Source: Petaurus breviceps papuanus (Eukaryota > Chordata > Mammalia > Diprotodontia > Petauridae). From it: 64,000 bases of DNA. Position numbers and translations under genes: made by a program. Of the stretch, positions 35,801 to 45,214 are shown piece by piece. Each line of letters starts with the position of its first letter. Position 1 is the first letter of the stretch. Where the stretch lies: positions 46,974,787 to 47,038,786 of the forward strand of contig JAMXIF010000051.1 in assembly GCA_028583685.1 (NCBI GenBank), given 5' to 3'. The notes under the pieces are model-generated. The model ran no database searches. It had not been told where the DNA came from and saw only the letters and a list, made by a program, of their open reading frames with translations.

Positions 35801-35939
35801 TCGGCTGTTATTTATGGGTTTGATTATTTGTTTTATATGTTGGTAAATTATGCTTTTGTCTTTTTTATTTGTTTGTGTATGGTAAATAAGCCTGGCCCCC
35901 AGAAAGAAGAAGAGCCTTTATCATAATCCATATTAGGAA

Positions 35940-36215
35940 ATAAGGCAGCTAGGTGGCTCAGTGAATAAAGTGCCAAGTCTGGGATCAGGAAGACTCAACT
36001 TTCTGGGTTCAAATCTGACCTCAGATATTTGCAAGCTGTGTGACCCTGGGCAAGGCATTTCACCCTGTTTGCCTCAGTTTCCTCATCTGTAAAATGAGCT
36101 GGAGAATGAAATGACAAATCATTTCAGTATCTTTGGCAAAAAAAAAACAAACTGAAAACCCAAATGGGGTCATGAAGAGTTGACACCATTGGGAAATGAC
36201 TAAACAACAACAACA
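35940..36215 (+). mobile_element. Full-length MAR1-type SINE, plus strand
   Basis: 'ggcagctaggtggctcagtg', 'ttctgggttcaaatctgacc', 'ctgtgtgaccctgggcaagg', 'tcatttcagtatctttggca' and 'gaaatgactaaacaacaaca'. The tail is the AAC-type end typical of RTE-mobilised MAR1. Confidence 0.9.
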
Positions 36216-36219
36216 AAAA

Positions 36220-36970
36220 GTAGATAATGTATTTCATATTTTTCAAACAAAATAAGAAATGGTTTTATTTTTAAATTCCTACATGACTGGGAACTGGACA
36301 TGGTGGGAGGAAGGAAAACCAGAGAGGCATTTTTTAAATCCTTCTGTTGGGGGAAGATCTCAACAACTCTTCTCCCAGAATTTCTAATCTCTTAAAACTT
36401 TTATTTTTCTTCTTTTTCTTTTAAAAAAAATGTATTTTGCTTTGATTTTCATTAACATTAAGACCCATTTTAGGGTGTGCCCAGGGACCTCAAATAAGAT
36501 GGTGGAGAGAAATCTTGTCTGTGTGTTGTCATTTTTAAACAGATTATATCCTCTAGGCAGCTGGGATGATAGATTCTTTCTGGCAAATAAGTTTCTGCAG
36601 GCTCTGACTCCAGTAATGTTTATCAGCTGGTGTGATAATGAGTCAATTTCTATGTAAATATAATCAGTATTTGATGGTTGGGAGGAAACTTGTGAGATGG
36701 AATGATTTCCGTGGTCCCTTGATTAACCTACTTTATATACCCATCCACAGTACCTCCATGACTGGCACCTTTGGAAACAAGATGGAAATTCCTCCCAAAG
36801 AAGGAGAATTCCACACTACCATCAACACAGGCACGACTGTGCCCCTCCTCCCATACACATACCTGATCCTCATAGACTGAAATAAATGGGGGGAGGGGAG
36901 GCAGTTCTGTGGTCTCTAGATATCATTGGGTGATAGGTTTAGAATTGAAACAAGGCTAAGAGGTCATCAG
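36220..36970. other. No gene seen
   Basis: Mixed sequence with no repeat I can name. Overlapping plus frames of 75 and 82 codons (36,430-36,880) have no domain. Confidence 0.4.
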
Positions 36971-36974
36971 ATCA

Positions 36975-37150
36975 TGAAATCACTGATTTAATGGTACCTC
37001 AGAAAACATTTAGTCTGACACCCTAATTTTAAAGATAAGGAAACTGAGGCCAAGGTTGGTTAAGAGACTTGACCAATGTTATAGAGGCAGAATGCAGCTT
37101 CAGCAGGATCTGAACTCAGGTCCTCTGACTAGACAGCCAGTGTCCCTGCC
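36975..37150 (-). mobile_element. MIR/L3-type relic, minus strand
   Basis: 'ctaattttaaagataaggaa', 'actgaggccaaggttggtta' and 'ctgaactcaggtcctctgac'. Confidence 0.65.
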
Positions 37151-37664
37151 CCCCACCAAAAAAGAAAGAAAAGAAGTAACTAGCTTTAACAAGTATTAAC
37201 TACCTGTCCTGAGAAGCTCAAGCCAGTGATCTTGTCTCAATCTATATTTTGATACCTATATTCAATATTAATAATGGGTGACAAGGTATTATATGATAAT
37301 AGACATGCAATCACAAATTCAGGACACACAACTCTAATGAGTGAAAAATAAAGCAATTATGGGAATGCATATTTTGTCTTAGTATAAGCTCTTTTGAAAA
37401 TTAAGGTTCATTATCTTGATCCCAGAAAACAAGTGATGAAACATATTTTCCTTTTTCTCCTTAGAGGGGTGGGAGACTACGTGGGCAGGATGCTGCATAT
37501 GCTGTAAGCTGCTTTTATCAGTGGGGTTTGCCTCTTCTTTGTTACAAGAGAGGAGTCAGTTGGAGCAGAAGTGGAGGTTACTACATTGGGAAATGACTTT
37601 GACGTAAGGAACAAAAGGATTCACTAGAACATTAAATAAATAAGTAAAATAAAATGAGGTCCAT
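37151..37664. other. No gene seen
   Basis: Non-coding, apparently unique sequence just left of the HAL1-like element. Confidence 0.4.
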
Positions 37665-37890
37665 TTAAGAGAAAGAGCCTTGGATGTGGGGTAGAGAACC
37701 CTGGACTGCAGGGGTAGCAGGGCCAAGATGGCGGAGTAAGAGCAGGGACTTGCTTGAGCTCTTCCCCAACCCCTCCAAGTGCCTTTAAAAATGACTCTAC
37801 ACAAATGCTAGAGCTGTGGAGCCCACAAAATGATGGAGTGAAACAAGTCTCCAGTCCAAGACAACCTGAAAGGTTGACAGGAGCTGTCTA

Positions 37891-38388
37891 TCACACCAGG
37901 TTGGCAGTGGAGCACAGTCCAACATGGGCCTTGCCAGCATAGAAAGGGCTGGAGCAGGCCTCAGGGGACTGAGTCACTGGCAGCTGTGGCAGTTTCCAGA
38001 CTTTCTGACTCACACATGCCAAAGACAGCATAGAAGACCAATAGGAAAACTCTGTTGGACCTGTGTGAGAGAGGAGTGTGGTCCAGCCCCAGGGTTGTGG
38101 AGGAGACGATTGCAGCAGCGGCAGCAGCAGCAGCGGCTTCTGGAATTCCCAGCCCACAGATGGCGTGGAGACTGAGTGGCTGAACAGAGGGGGACTGCAG
38201 GGCTCTCTGCTGAAGCCGAGGCAGGATTCTCTTGCTTTGCCCTGCTTGGATCTGGGTTGCAGTCCTGGGTGACGGTCCTGGGGTAAAGGGGAGCACTGGC
38301 ATGGCAGAGCTTGTGGCTGTAGTAGAGAGGGAATCCTCCTCACAATTCCAAGATGAAAAAGAGTGCTTATGGTCTCTCCTTTGATCAT
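37891..38388 (-). other. Antisense open frame across the HAL1 5' UTR
   Basis: A 165-codon minus-strand frame, with an overlapping second one of 113 codons, crosses the CpG-rich 5' UTR. Leu/Pro/Ser-rich, no known domain. GC-rich sequence is poor in stops, so chance is the likely explanation. Primate L1 5' UTRs do carry a short antisense ORF0, which is why I record it. Confidence 0.25.
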
Positions 38389-38456
38389 ATTACCTTGGAA
38401 GAGCTGAAAATTTACAGGACCTTAGAAATATCTCTGAAAACAGACGCATAAAACCC

Positions 38457-39530
38457 TTGAAATCTGGGACAATGCACTCACTCTCATCCCCATCCCCACT
38501 GGAAGCAGAGTCCTACCTTGACAAAGAGAAAGTCAAGTTTTTGGCCGGGAAAATGAGAAAACAGCATAAAAAAACTCACATAGCCTCTTACTTTGGTGAC
38601 AAAGAAGATCAAAACATTCAACCAGAAGAAGCCAAGAAAGTCAAAGTTCCTACATCAAAAGCCTCCAAGAAAAATATGAATTGGTTTCAGGCTGTGGAAG
38701 AAGTCAGGTAGAGGAAAAATCGGAAAGAGAGAGTGATGCAAGAAAATCATGAAAATGAGTCAATAGCCTGTTGGAGACCTTCCAGAAAATACTGAAGGAA
38801 CAAAACAAAAAATAAAGTAGCCCAAACAACAAAAGAGGTCCAATAAGCCAATGAGGACATGAATGCCTTAAAAAGCAGATTTGGCCAAATGTAAAGGAGG
38901 TCCAAAAGCTATCTGAAGAAAATGCTTCCTTCAAAATAAAAAATAACTCCTTCAAAATGGAGCAAATGGAAGTTAATGACTTTATGAGAAATCAAGAAAT
39001 TATAAAACAGAAGCAAAAGAATGGAAAAAATAGAAGACATCATGAAATATCTCACTGGAAAAACCACTGACCTGGAAAATAGATCCAGGAGAGATAATTT
39101 TAAAATTATAGAAATACCTGAAAGTCATGATAAAAAAAAAAAGAGCCTAGACACCGTATTTCAAGAAATCGTCAAGGAAAACTGCCCTGATATTCTAGAA
39201 CCAGAGGGTAAAACAGAAATTGAAAAAATCTACCCATCATCTCTTGAAAGACATCCCAAAAGGAAAACACCTAGGAATATTGTAGCCAAATTCCACAATT
39301 AGCAGGTCAAGGAGAGAATATTGCAAGCTGCCAGAAAGAAATGATTCAAGTATGGTGGAAACCCAATCAGGATAGCACAGATTTAGAGTTTCTACAATAA
39401 GAGATTGGAGGGCTTGGAATTTTATATTCTGGAGGTCAAAGAAGCTAGGATTAAAACCAAGAATCACTTTCCCAGCAAAACTGAGTATAATACTTTAGGG
39501 GGGAAATGGAATTCAATGAAATAGATAACT
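38457..39530 (+). pseudogene. ORF1 (L1 ORF1p-like) remnant of the HAL1-like element
   Basis: ORF1p is an RNA-binding trimeric chaperone of L1 retrotransposition. Here 38,457-38,711 encodes the basic N-terminus ('YLDKEKVKFLAGKMRKQHKK') and stops at 38,709. A coiled-coil-like, K/E/Q-rich stretch with internal breaks follows to about 39,020. From 39,021 the RRM is clear: 'DLENRSRRDNFKIIEIPES', then ILEPEGKTEIEKIYPSS and KRKTPRNIVAKFHN, parallel to human ORF1p NRSRRSNLRIIGVPES and RRATPRHIIVRF. A stop at 39,300 follows, after which the C-terminal domain reads on ('QVKERILQAARKK'). Several stops mean it is non-functional. Confidence 0.85.
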
Positions 39531-39539
39531 TTCAAACAT

Positions 39540-39697
39540 TCTTTTTTTTTTAAGCAATCGGGGTTAAGTAACTTGCTCAAGGTTACACGGCCAGGTGTTT
39601 CTGGGTTGGTGCTAAGTGTCTGAGCCCAGAATTCGATCTCCAGGTCATCCCAACGCTGGAGCCGGTGCTCTTACTCGCTGTGCTACCTGGCCACCCC
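39540..39697 (-). mobile_element. SINE of the 'gcaatcggggttaag' subfamily with target duplication
   Basis: T-run, 'gcaatcggggttaagtaact' and end 'ctacctggccacccc'. The HAL1 text 'actttcaaacattc' (left) and 'actttcaagcattc' (right) is the duplicated target. It shows that this SINE subfamily was active after the HAL1 copy landed. Confidence 0.95.
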
Positions 39698-40560
39698 ACT
39701 TTCAAGCATTCTTGATGAAAAGACCAGAGCTGAATAAAAAAATTGACTTTCAAACATAAGACTCAAGAGAAGCATGAAAAGGCAAACAGAAAAGAGAAAT
39801 CATAAGGGACTTATTAAAGTTGAACTATTTTCATTCTTACATAAAAAGATGATATTTGTAACTCAAGCGACCTTTTAGTATTAGCGTAGTTGGAGGGAAT
39901 ATATATATATGAGTGAACCTTAGTCTCATTGGATTTGGCTTAAGGAGGGAATAACATACACACTCAATTTGGTATCTTATCCTACAGGAAAGTAGGGGGT
40001 AAGGGGATAAAGGAGGGTGATAGGAGGGAAAGTAGATTGGGGGAAGGGGTAGTCAGAAGCATAACTGCACATGTATAACCTATATTTAATTGCTTCCTGT
40101 CTCAATGAGGGTGAGTGGAGAGAGAAGAAGGGAGAGAATTTGGAACTCAAAAGTTTTAAAAACAAATGTTAAAAATGTTTTTTTACATGTAACTTGGAAA
40201 TAAGATATATAGACAATAGGGTAGAGAAATCTATCTTGCCTTACAAGAAAGTAAGGGGAGAAGTGGATAAAGATTAAGGTAGGGTAATGGGAGGGCAGAC
40301 TGAGGGAAGGGGTAATCAGAATTCGTGCCATCTGAGGGTGGGGAGTGAGGGAAGAGATGGGGAGAAAATTTGGAACTAAAAATCTTGTGGAAATGAATGT
40401 TGAAAACTAAAAGTAAATAAAGTAATAATAATTTTTTAAAGGAGCTCTGAACTCTAGACCAGAAACTCAAATTCCTCTTTTGTAAATGGGAATAATGACA
40501 TGTCTGCAGGCTTGTCAGGAAGGAAACACTTTGTAAACCTTCAAGTATTCTGTGTTTTAA

Positions 40561-40950
40561 TTATTCTATGAGTTTTGTGATGAATTGTGTATTGGCACCT
40601 GTGTAGAGAATGAGTCTGTATGAGAACATCCAGAAAGGCAATGTCATCGTTTAAGGGGAAGCCAATGACTGAATGACTTCAGCCCAGATTTTCCCAGTTA
40701 GAACAATTGGCAGAAGATAAGAATTCCATTAGGACATACCAAAGGTGTTCACAATTTCATTGAAAGCGAAGATGGAATGGGAAGTTGAATGAAAACCCAC
40801 TGTGCTGGTCATCTTCCATGGATCCAATGAAGGAAGTCCCAGGGAAAACTGCTTCTCTCCAAAGAAATTTATCTTATTTTCAATGAAATAAAACCTCATA
40901 ACAAAAGCATCAATTGTATTAAGGGATCACCTGATAGTAAAGAATTTGAG
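40561..40950. other. No gene seen
   Basis: Non-coding sequence without a recognised repeat. Confidence 0.4.
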
Positions 40951-40954
40951 TGAA

Positions 40955-41115
40955 GGCAAAATGGTGTCATGGATTGTATACTGGACTTGGAGTCAGAAAG
41001 ACCCGGGTTCAGGTTTCACTTCTATTATTAACTAGTTGTGTGACCTATAACATGAAATGTAACCTCTAAGTCTACATTTTCTTATGTCTAAAAGGAGGCT
41101 GGTAACTCCTGACAT
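40955..41115 (+). mobile_element. MIR-type SINE, plus strand
   Basis: 'atggattgtatactggactt', 'gggttcaggtttcacttcta', 'actagttgtgtgacctataa'. Confidence 0.7.
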
Positions 41116-41334
41116 TGATTCCAAGCCTCTGATTAGACTTCCATTTGGCCTCAACAAATTATTTATTTTTATTATATTATATATGATATGTGATTATTAT
41201 ATAATTACAATAATTTATTATTAAAAACAAACTTGTTTTCTGAATCTGTGTGTGTGTGGTATGATATGTGACACAGGACAAATGTGAATTTTTTTATGAT
41301 CTTGCCTAAGATCTGAAAAATTCTGCCCCTTCCT

Positions 41335-41620
41335 AAAGGCCACTTCAAAGACCACTTCCTCCAGGAAGCCTTTCCTCATTTTCACAGACAGAGGGGTCTC
41401 TTCATTAGATTTCATAGTACATGACATTTGAGTTTATTGACTCATACTTAATTCTTCATTATATTCACCTGCATAGATATTTAGTATCCTTACCAGTTTG
41501 TAAGTTCATGGAGGCCAGGAAATCTTGCATTATTTATGCTTTTACCCCCTCTGGATTTTAGCCCAGCATAAGACATAGCAAGTGCTTGATATATTTTTTT
41601 GTTAACTAAATGAATGAGTG
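41335..41620 (+). mobile_element. L2 3' end, plus strand
   Basis: 'tcctccaggaagcctttcct', 'gtaagttcatggaggccagg', 'gcccagcataagacatagca' and 'agtgcttgatatat' give the full L2 3' order. Confidence 0.75.
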
Positions 41621-41689
41621 ATCAGAGTAAATTAGAAGATCTTGAATTAACATATCACTAAAGGCCTCTTTTTTTTCATCAATTACTTC

Positions 41690-41870
41690 AATTCAGATTC
41701 TTGTCCTTTTTTTGTCTCATGTTCCCCTTTAGCAGTCTGGTGATGTCTATGAATCCCTTCCCAGAATAATATTTTTAAATGCATAAAATAAAATACAAAG
41801 AAAACCAATTATATTGAAATTCAGTTATTGCAGTTTAAATAAAAAGGTCACAAGCCTCAGGTTAAGAGGG
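41690..41870 (+). mobile_element. hAT-type MITE, same family as 7,665-7,850
   Basis: 'ccctttagcagtctggtgat', 'ccagaataatatttttaaat', 'gcataaaataaaatacaaag', 'aaccaattatattgaaat' and 'aagcctcaggttaagagg'. Non-coding. Confidence 0.65.
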
Positions 41871-41884
41871 AATGAGCCAAAACG

Positions 41885-42180
41885 TTTTTTAAGTTTTGAA
41901 ATTTTTTTATCATGTAATTGGGGAAAAAGAATATATATTTATATGTATGTATACATATGTATATGTGTGTATACACATATACACACAGATATAGATAGAA
42001 AGATGATAGATAGAGAGAGAGAGAGAGAGATAGATATAAGATTGGTTATCATCTCAGGAAGGGGGAAAGGGAAAGAAGAAGGGAGGGATAAAATTTAGAA
42101 CTCAAAACTTAAAAGAAAACTTTTAAAAATTTGTTTTAGCATGTAATTGGGGGAAAAATAAAATATATTATTAAAAACTT
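41885..42180 (+). mobile_element. L1-type 3' UTR end with internal microsatellite
   Basis: Starts 'ttttatcatgtaattgggga', then a (TATG)/(GATA)/(GA) patch (41,930-42,035), then 'ggagggataaaatttagaac', 'tcaaaacttaaaagaaaact' and again 'catgtaattgggggaaaaat'. The repeated 'catgtaattggggaaaaa' at both ends suggests two L1 3' tails in tandem or a target-primed tail in an earlier tail. Confidence 0.6.
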
Positions 42181-42184
42181 TTTT

Positions 42185-42440
42185 AAAATAAGGACTAAGA
42201 ATTTATTAAGCACCTACTATGTGTCAGCCACTTTGCTAAGCATTTTACAAATATCTCAGTTGAGCATTACACCCATCCCATGAAGTAAGTACTTTGTTAT
42301 CCCCATTTTACAGATGAGGAAACCAAGATAGACAGAGGTTAAGTGAATTTCCCAGGGTCATGCAGCTCCTAAGTTTCTGTGGTCAAATTTGAACTAAGAT
42401 CTTCCTGATTCTAGGTCCAGAGTTCTATGATCTTTGATTT
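42185..42440 (-). mobile_element. Full-length MIR/THER1-type SINE, minus strand
   Basis: 'gcacctactatgtgtcagcc' through 'ccattttacagatgaggaaa', 'cccagggtcatgcagctcct' to 'tctaggtccagagttctatg'. Confidence 0.85.
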
Positions 42441-42599
42441 CAATGGTGAATATATAACCCTCTTGGACCTCCCATAGCACTTTCTTTTGCATCACTCTAT
42501 TGCACTTAACATGTGTACACTGCATTTCTTTTGATCTGTATGTTTCTGGTCCCCTCTTCTGGACCATCTTTCTTCCTCCTCCTGCCCCTGCTTCTTTTG

Positions 42600-42715
42600 T
42601 ATAAATACACACACACAAGCATTCCACACACACACACACATATATCGACACATATGCATACATACACACATATGTATAAACACACACATATATAGATATA
42701 CATATACATATGTGA
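42600..42715. repeat. (CA)n/(CATA)n microsatellite
   Basis: Mixed ACAC and ACATAT run. Opposite-strand frames rich in C, V and Y across it are repeat artefacts. Confidence 0.9.
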
Positions 42716-42955
42716 AGCATGTCTCATATCCAAGGCTAGTCTCTTACCTCACCCTGGCATTTCCCAAGCATTGAGAATAGGCAGGAATGGGATGGGAGTG
42801 GGGAGGTGGGTGTGGGGGAGGGAGGAAAGAAGAAAATCAGCGGAGTATAGTGTTCCAAGTGAGAGGAGAATACAGGAGTATTGGCTTGGTGGGGATGGGC
42901 ACCGTTAGAAGTGGTAAGGAGGATAGGGCATGGAAATAAAGATATTGGAGCAGAA
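42716..42955. other. No feature seen
   Basis: G-rich short stretch between a microsatellite and a SINE. This is where the missing distal part of the hAT element (44,232-47,052) would be expected, but I find no trace of it. Confidence 0.4.
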
Positions 42956-42957
42956 GA

Positions 42958-43195
42958 CTGTGGAGTTGGTAGCGAGGTGGTGCAATGGATAGAGAACCAG
43001 GCCCTGGGTCAGGAAGATCTAAGTTCAAATCTGGCCTCAGACACTTACTAACTGTGTGACCCTGGGCAAGTCACCTAACTCTGCCTCAGTTTCCTCATCT
43101 GTAAACTGAGCTGGAAAAGGAAATGACAAAACCACTCCAGTATCTCTGCCAAGAAAACCCCAAATGGGTCATGAAGAGTTGGACATGACAGGGTT
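42958..43195 (+). mobile_element. MAR1-type SINE, plus strand, tail cut by LTR
   Basis: 'gtagcgaggtggtgcaatgg', 'aagttcaaatctggcctcag', 'ctgtgtgaccctgggcaagt', 'gccaagaaaaccccaaatgg' and 'gaagagttggacatgacagg'. The expected AAC-rich end is absent and the LTR begins within a few bases. Confidence 0.9.
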
Positions 43196-43196
43196 T

Positions 43197-44231
43197 GCTG
43201 CTACCATAGGTTCTTGGATCTGCTTTGTTAAAGGAAAGCAACTCAAAATGAGTTAACAAGCTTACTTTAATCAGTCAGACATATATCGTTTACCTTGTTC
43301 AGGGGAAAAAGGTCAGCACCTCAAACTTCAAAATATACAGACAGAATTATCAAGACATTAACAGATCAAGTAGACAGCTTTCCAAACTGTCCAACCATTA
43401 CATCCATACCCAGTCAACATCTGGGTTTCCACATTCTGGGTTTTTCAAAGCCGGGGGACTCTCAACAACGGCTTCCCAGAATTCAGATCAAATCACAGAA
43501 CACTTCTCAAAGTGAGTCCCAAAACAAAGCTACACATCAGGGCTTATATAGCCTTCTCCTGGCTCAGAGAATGTAACAACCTTATTGACTCACTGGCCAA
43601 TCAAAAAGTATCAACTGAAAAACAAGCCTCCCACCTGTAATGGGAATGCAAATTTGGAAGATCTTCCCTGCCCCTAGGCTAAAGTGCACCAGAAGCCTGG
43701 GGAGGGAGGCTTGTTTTTCAGTAGATACTTTTTGATTGGCCAGTGGGTCAATAAGGTTGTTACATTCTCTGAGCCAGGAGAAGGCTATATAAGCCCTGAT
43801 GTGTAGCTTTGTTTTGGGACTCACTTTGAGAAGTGTTCTGTGATTTGATCTGAATTCTGGGAAGCCGTTGTTGAGAGTCCCCCGGCTTTGAAAAACCCAG
43901 ATGCTGATTTGGTATGGATGTAATGGTTGGACAGTTTGGAAATCTGTCTACTTGATCTGTTTCTCTGACTTGATAATTCTGTCTGTATACTCTGAAGTTT
44001 GGGGTGCTGACCATTTTCCCCTGAACAAGGTAAACGATATATGTCTGACTGATTAAAGTAAGCTTGTTAACCCATTTTGAGTTGCTTTCCTTTATCAAAG
44101 CAGATCCAAGAACCTGTATGGGCAGCCACCCTAGGGACGCGCTTGGGGTGCTTGCTGCTACACCACCCCAGGCTCCAGGTGCACTTTAGCCTAGGGGCAG
44201 GGAAGATCTTTAAGTTTGCATTTCCATTACA
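43197..44231 (-). mobile_element. Solo LTR of an endogenous retrovirus, minus strand
   Basis: Fossil LTR, outer 5' end at 44,231 ('tgtaatggaaatgcaaac' on the minus strand), continuing at 43,630-43,197 after the nested copy. Shows a CCAAT-type 'gattggccagt', a TATA box 'gctatataagccc' and an 'attaaag' signal. No internal region adjoins it. It sits inside the hAT element. No clear target duplication at its outer ends, which suggests loss of neighbouring sequence. A second LTR of the same family is inserted in it. Confidence 0.85.
43636..44162 (+). mobile_element. Second solo LTR, nested in opposite orientation
   Basis: 527-bp fossil LTR from 'tgtaatgggaatgc' to 'cttgctgctaca', bounded by TG and CA and flanked by a perfect 5-bp duplication CCACC (43,631-43,635 and 44,163-44,167). 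It carries the same CCAAT-type and TATA signals. Same family as the LTR that hosts it, low divergence by eye, so both are of similar, moderately young age. A 5-bp duplication fits class III or related ERVs but does not prove class. Confidence 0.95.
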
Positions 44232-44269
44232 GTCACTTGATAACTCAGCAAATTCTCCTTGAAAATTTT

Positions 44270-44418
44270 TTGTCTTTTTTTTTAGAGGGGGGAAGGCAGG
44301 ACAATTGGTGTTAGGTCACACAGCTAGTAAGTGTGTCAAGTGTCTGTGGCGGAATTTGAACTCAGGTCCTCCTGACTCCAGGGCCAGTGCTCTATTCACT
44401 GTACCACCTAAGTGCCCC
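44270..44418 (-). mobile_element. WSINE1-type SINE inside the hAT element
   Basis: T-run, 'ggcaggacaattggtgttag', 'tttgaactcaggtcctcctg' and 'gtaccacctaagtgcccc'. Inserted between the sequences encoding FQGEFAELSSD and NFDSKKLSW. Confidence 0.9.
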
Positions 44419-44528
44419 CTTCTTGAACTTTTAATGGCAGATGACTAATGGTTTTTTATTTGCATTGAGTAGTATGGTTTACAAACCCAACTTAGCTTTT
44501 TAGAATCAAAATTTGCAGGGAAGTTCTC

Positions 44529-44729
44529 TTTCCTTTCTTTCTTTCTTCCTTCCTTCCTTCCTTCCTTCCTTCCTTCCTTCCTTCCTTCCTTCCTTCCTTC
44601 CTTCCTTCCTTTCTTTCTTTCTTTCTTGTTTTTTTGTGTGGGTGTTAAGTGTCTGAGGCCGGAACCAAACTCGGATCCTCCTGACTTCGGGTTGGGTGCT
44701 TTACTCACTGAGCCACCTAGTCACCCCAG
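44529..44729 (-). mobile_element. SINE with (CCTT)n expansion at its tail
   Basis: 44,529-44,627 is (CCTT)n/(CTTT)n. 44,640-44,729 is the head half of a SINE ('gttaagtgtctgaggccgga' to 'gagccacctagtcacccc'). The array sits where the antisense poly(A) tail and 3' half should be, so the microsatellite probably replaced them. 'gggaagttctcttt' and 'aggaaattgtttct' may be the diverged target duplication. Confidence 0.8.
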
Positions 44730-45046
44730 GAAATTGTTTCTGAAATGGTGTCTTTAGGCACTTCAGAAGACCAATTATAACTCTTACAATTAAAATTTTA
44801 GGAAGGTTATTTTCAATTATAAAATCGTTTGCAACTGTAAACATTTCCTAAGAACCATTTTCCACACTATTCTTCCATATGTTAATTTTTTTAGTAAAAC
44901 TTTCAATTTTATCTTTTAACATGAATATGTTACAGTTTTTTTCCTTGAAGCAACATACTTCAAATCATTGAGTTTTTCAAAAAACATCCAACAAATATCA
45001 CAGTTTTGAAAGCCATAAGTCATTACAGAAAAAAAATTAACAAAAT

Positions 45047-45214
45047 TGAATTTCTTTTTTTTTTTTTAAAGCAATCGGGCTTAAGTAACTTGCTCAAGGT
45101 TACACGGCCAGGTGTTTCTGGATGGGTGCTAAGTGTCTGAGCCCAGGATTCAATCTCCAGGTCTTCTCAACACTGGAGCCGGTGCTCTTACTTGCTGTGC
45201 TACCTGGCCGCCCC
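45047..45214 (-). mobile_element. SINE of the 'gcaatcgggcttaag' subfamily inside hAT
   Basis: T-run then 'gcaatcgggcttaagtaact', ending 'ctacctggccgcccc'. Possible target duplication 'aaaattga'/'aaaattgg'. Third copy of this subfamily (others at 3,305 and 39,540). Confidence 0.9.

Larger units (their letters stand above)
37719..40438 (+). mobile_element. HAL1-like (half-L1) retrotransposon, near full length
   Basis: The 5' end 'ggccaagatggcggagtaag' matches the YY1-like start of therian L1s. A CpG-rich 5' UTR of about 700 bp follows, then an ORF1-type coding remnant, and then directly a purine-rich 3' UTR ending 'gaatgttgaaaactaaaag' plus an A-rich tail. No ORF2 endonuclease or RT lies between ORF1 and the tail, which defines half-L1 elements. 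They depend on L1 proteins in trans. A SINE (39,540-39,697) has inserted in it. It sits between MIR-like sequence at 37,665-37,715 and 40,440-40,560, so it probably landed in an older MIR. Confidence 0.85.

Noticed and set aside
42513-42733. Cysteine- and valine-rich small frames resembling secreted peptides
   Set aside because: Encoded by the (CA)n/(CATA)n run.
43295-44098. Opposing frames sharing the sequence NKATHQGLYSLLLAQRM
   Set aside because: They arise because two LTRs lie in opposite orientation; the same LTR sequence is read on each strand, not two genes.
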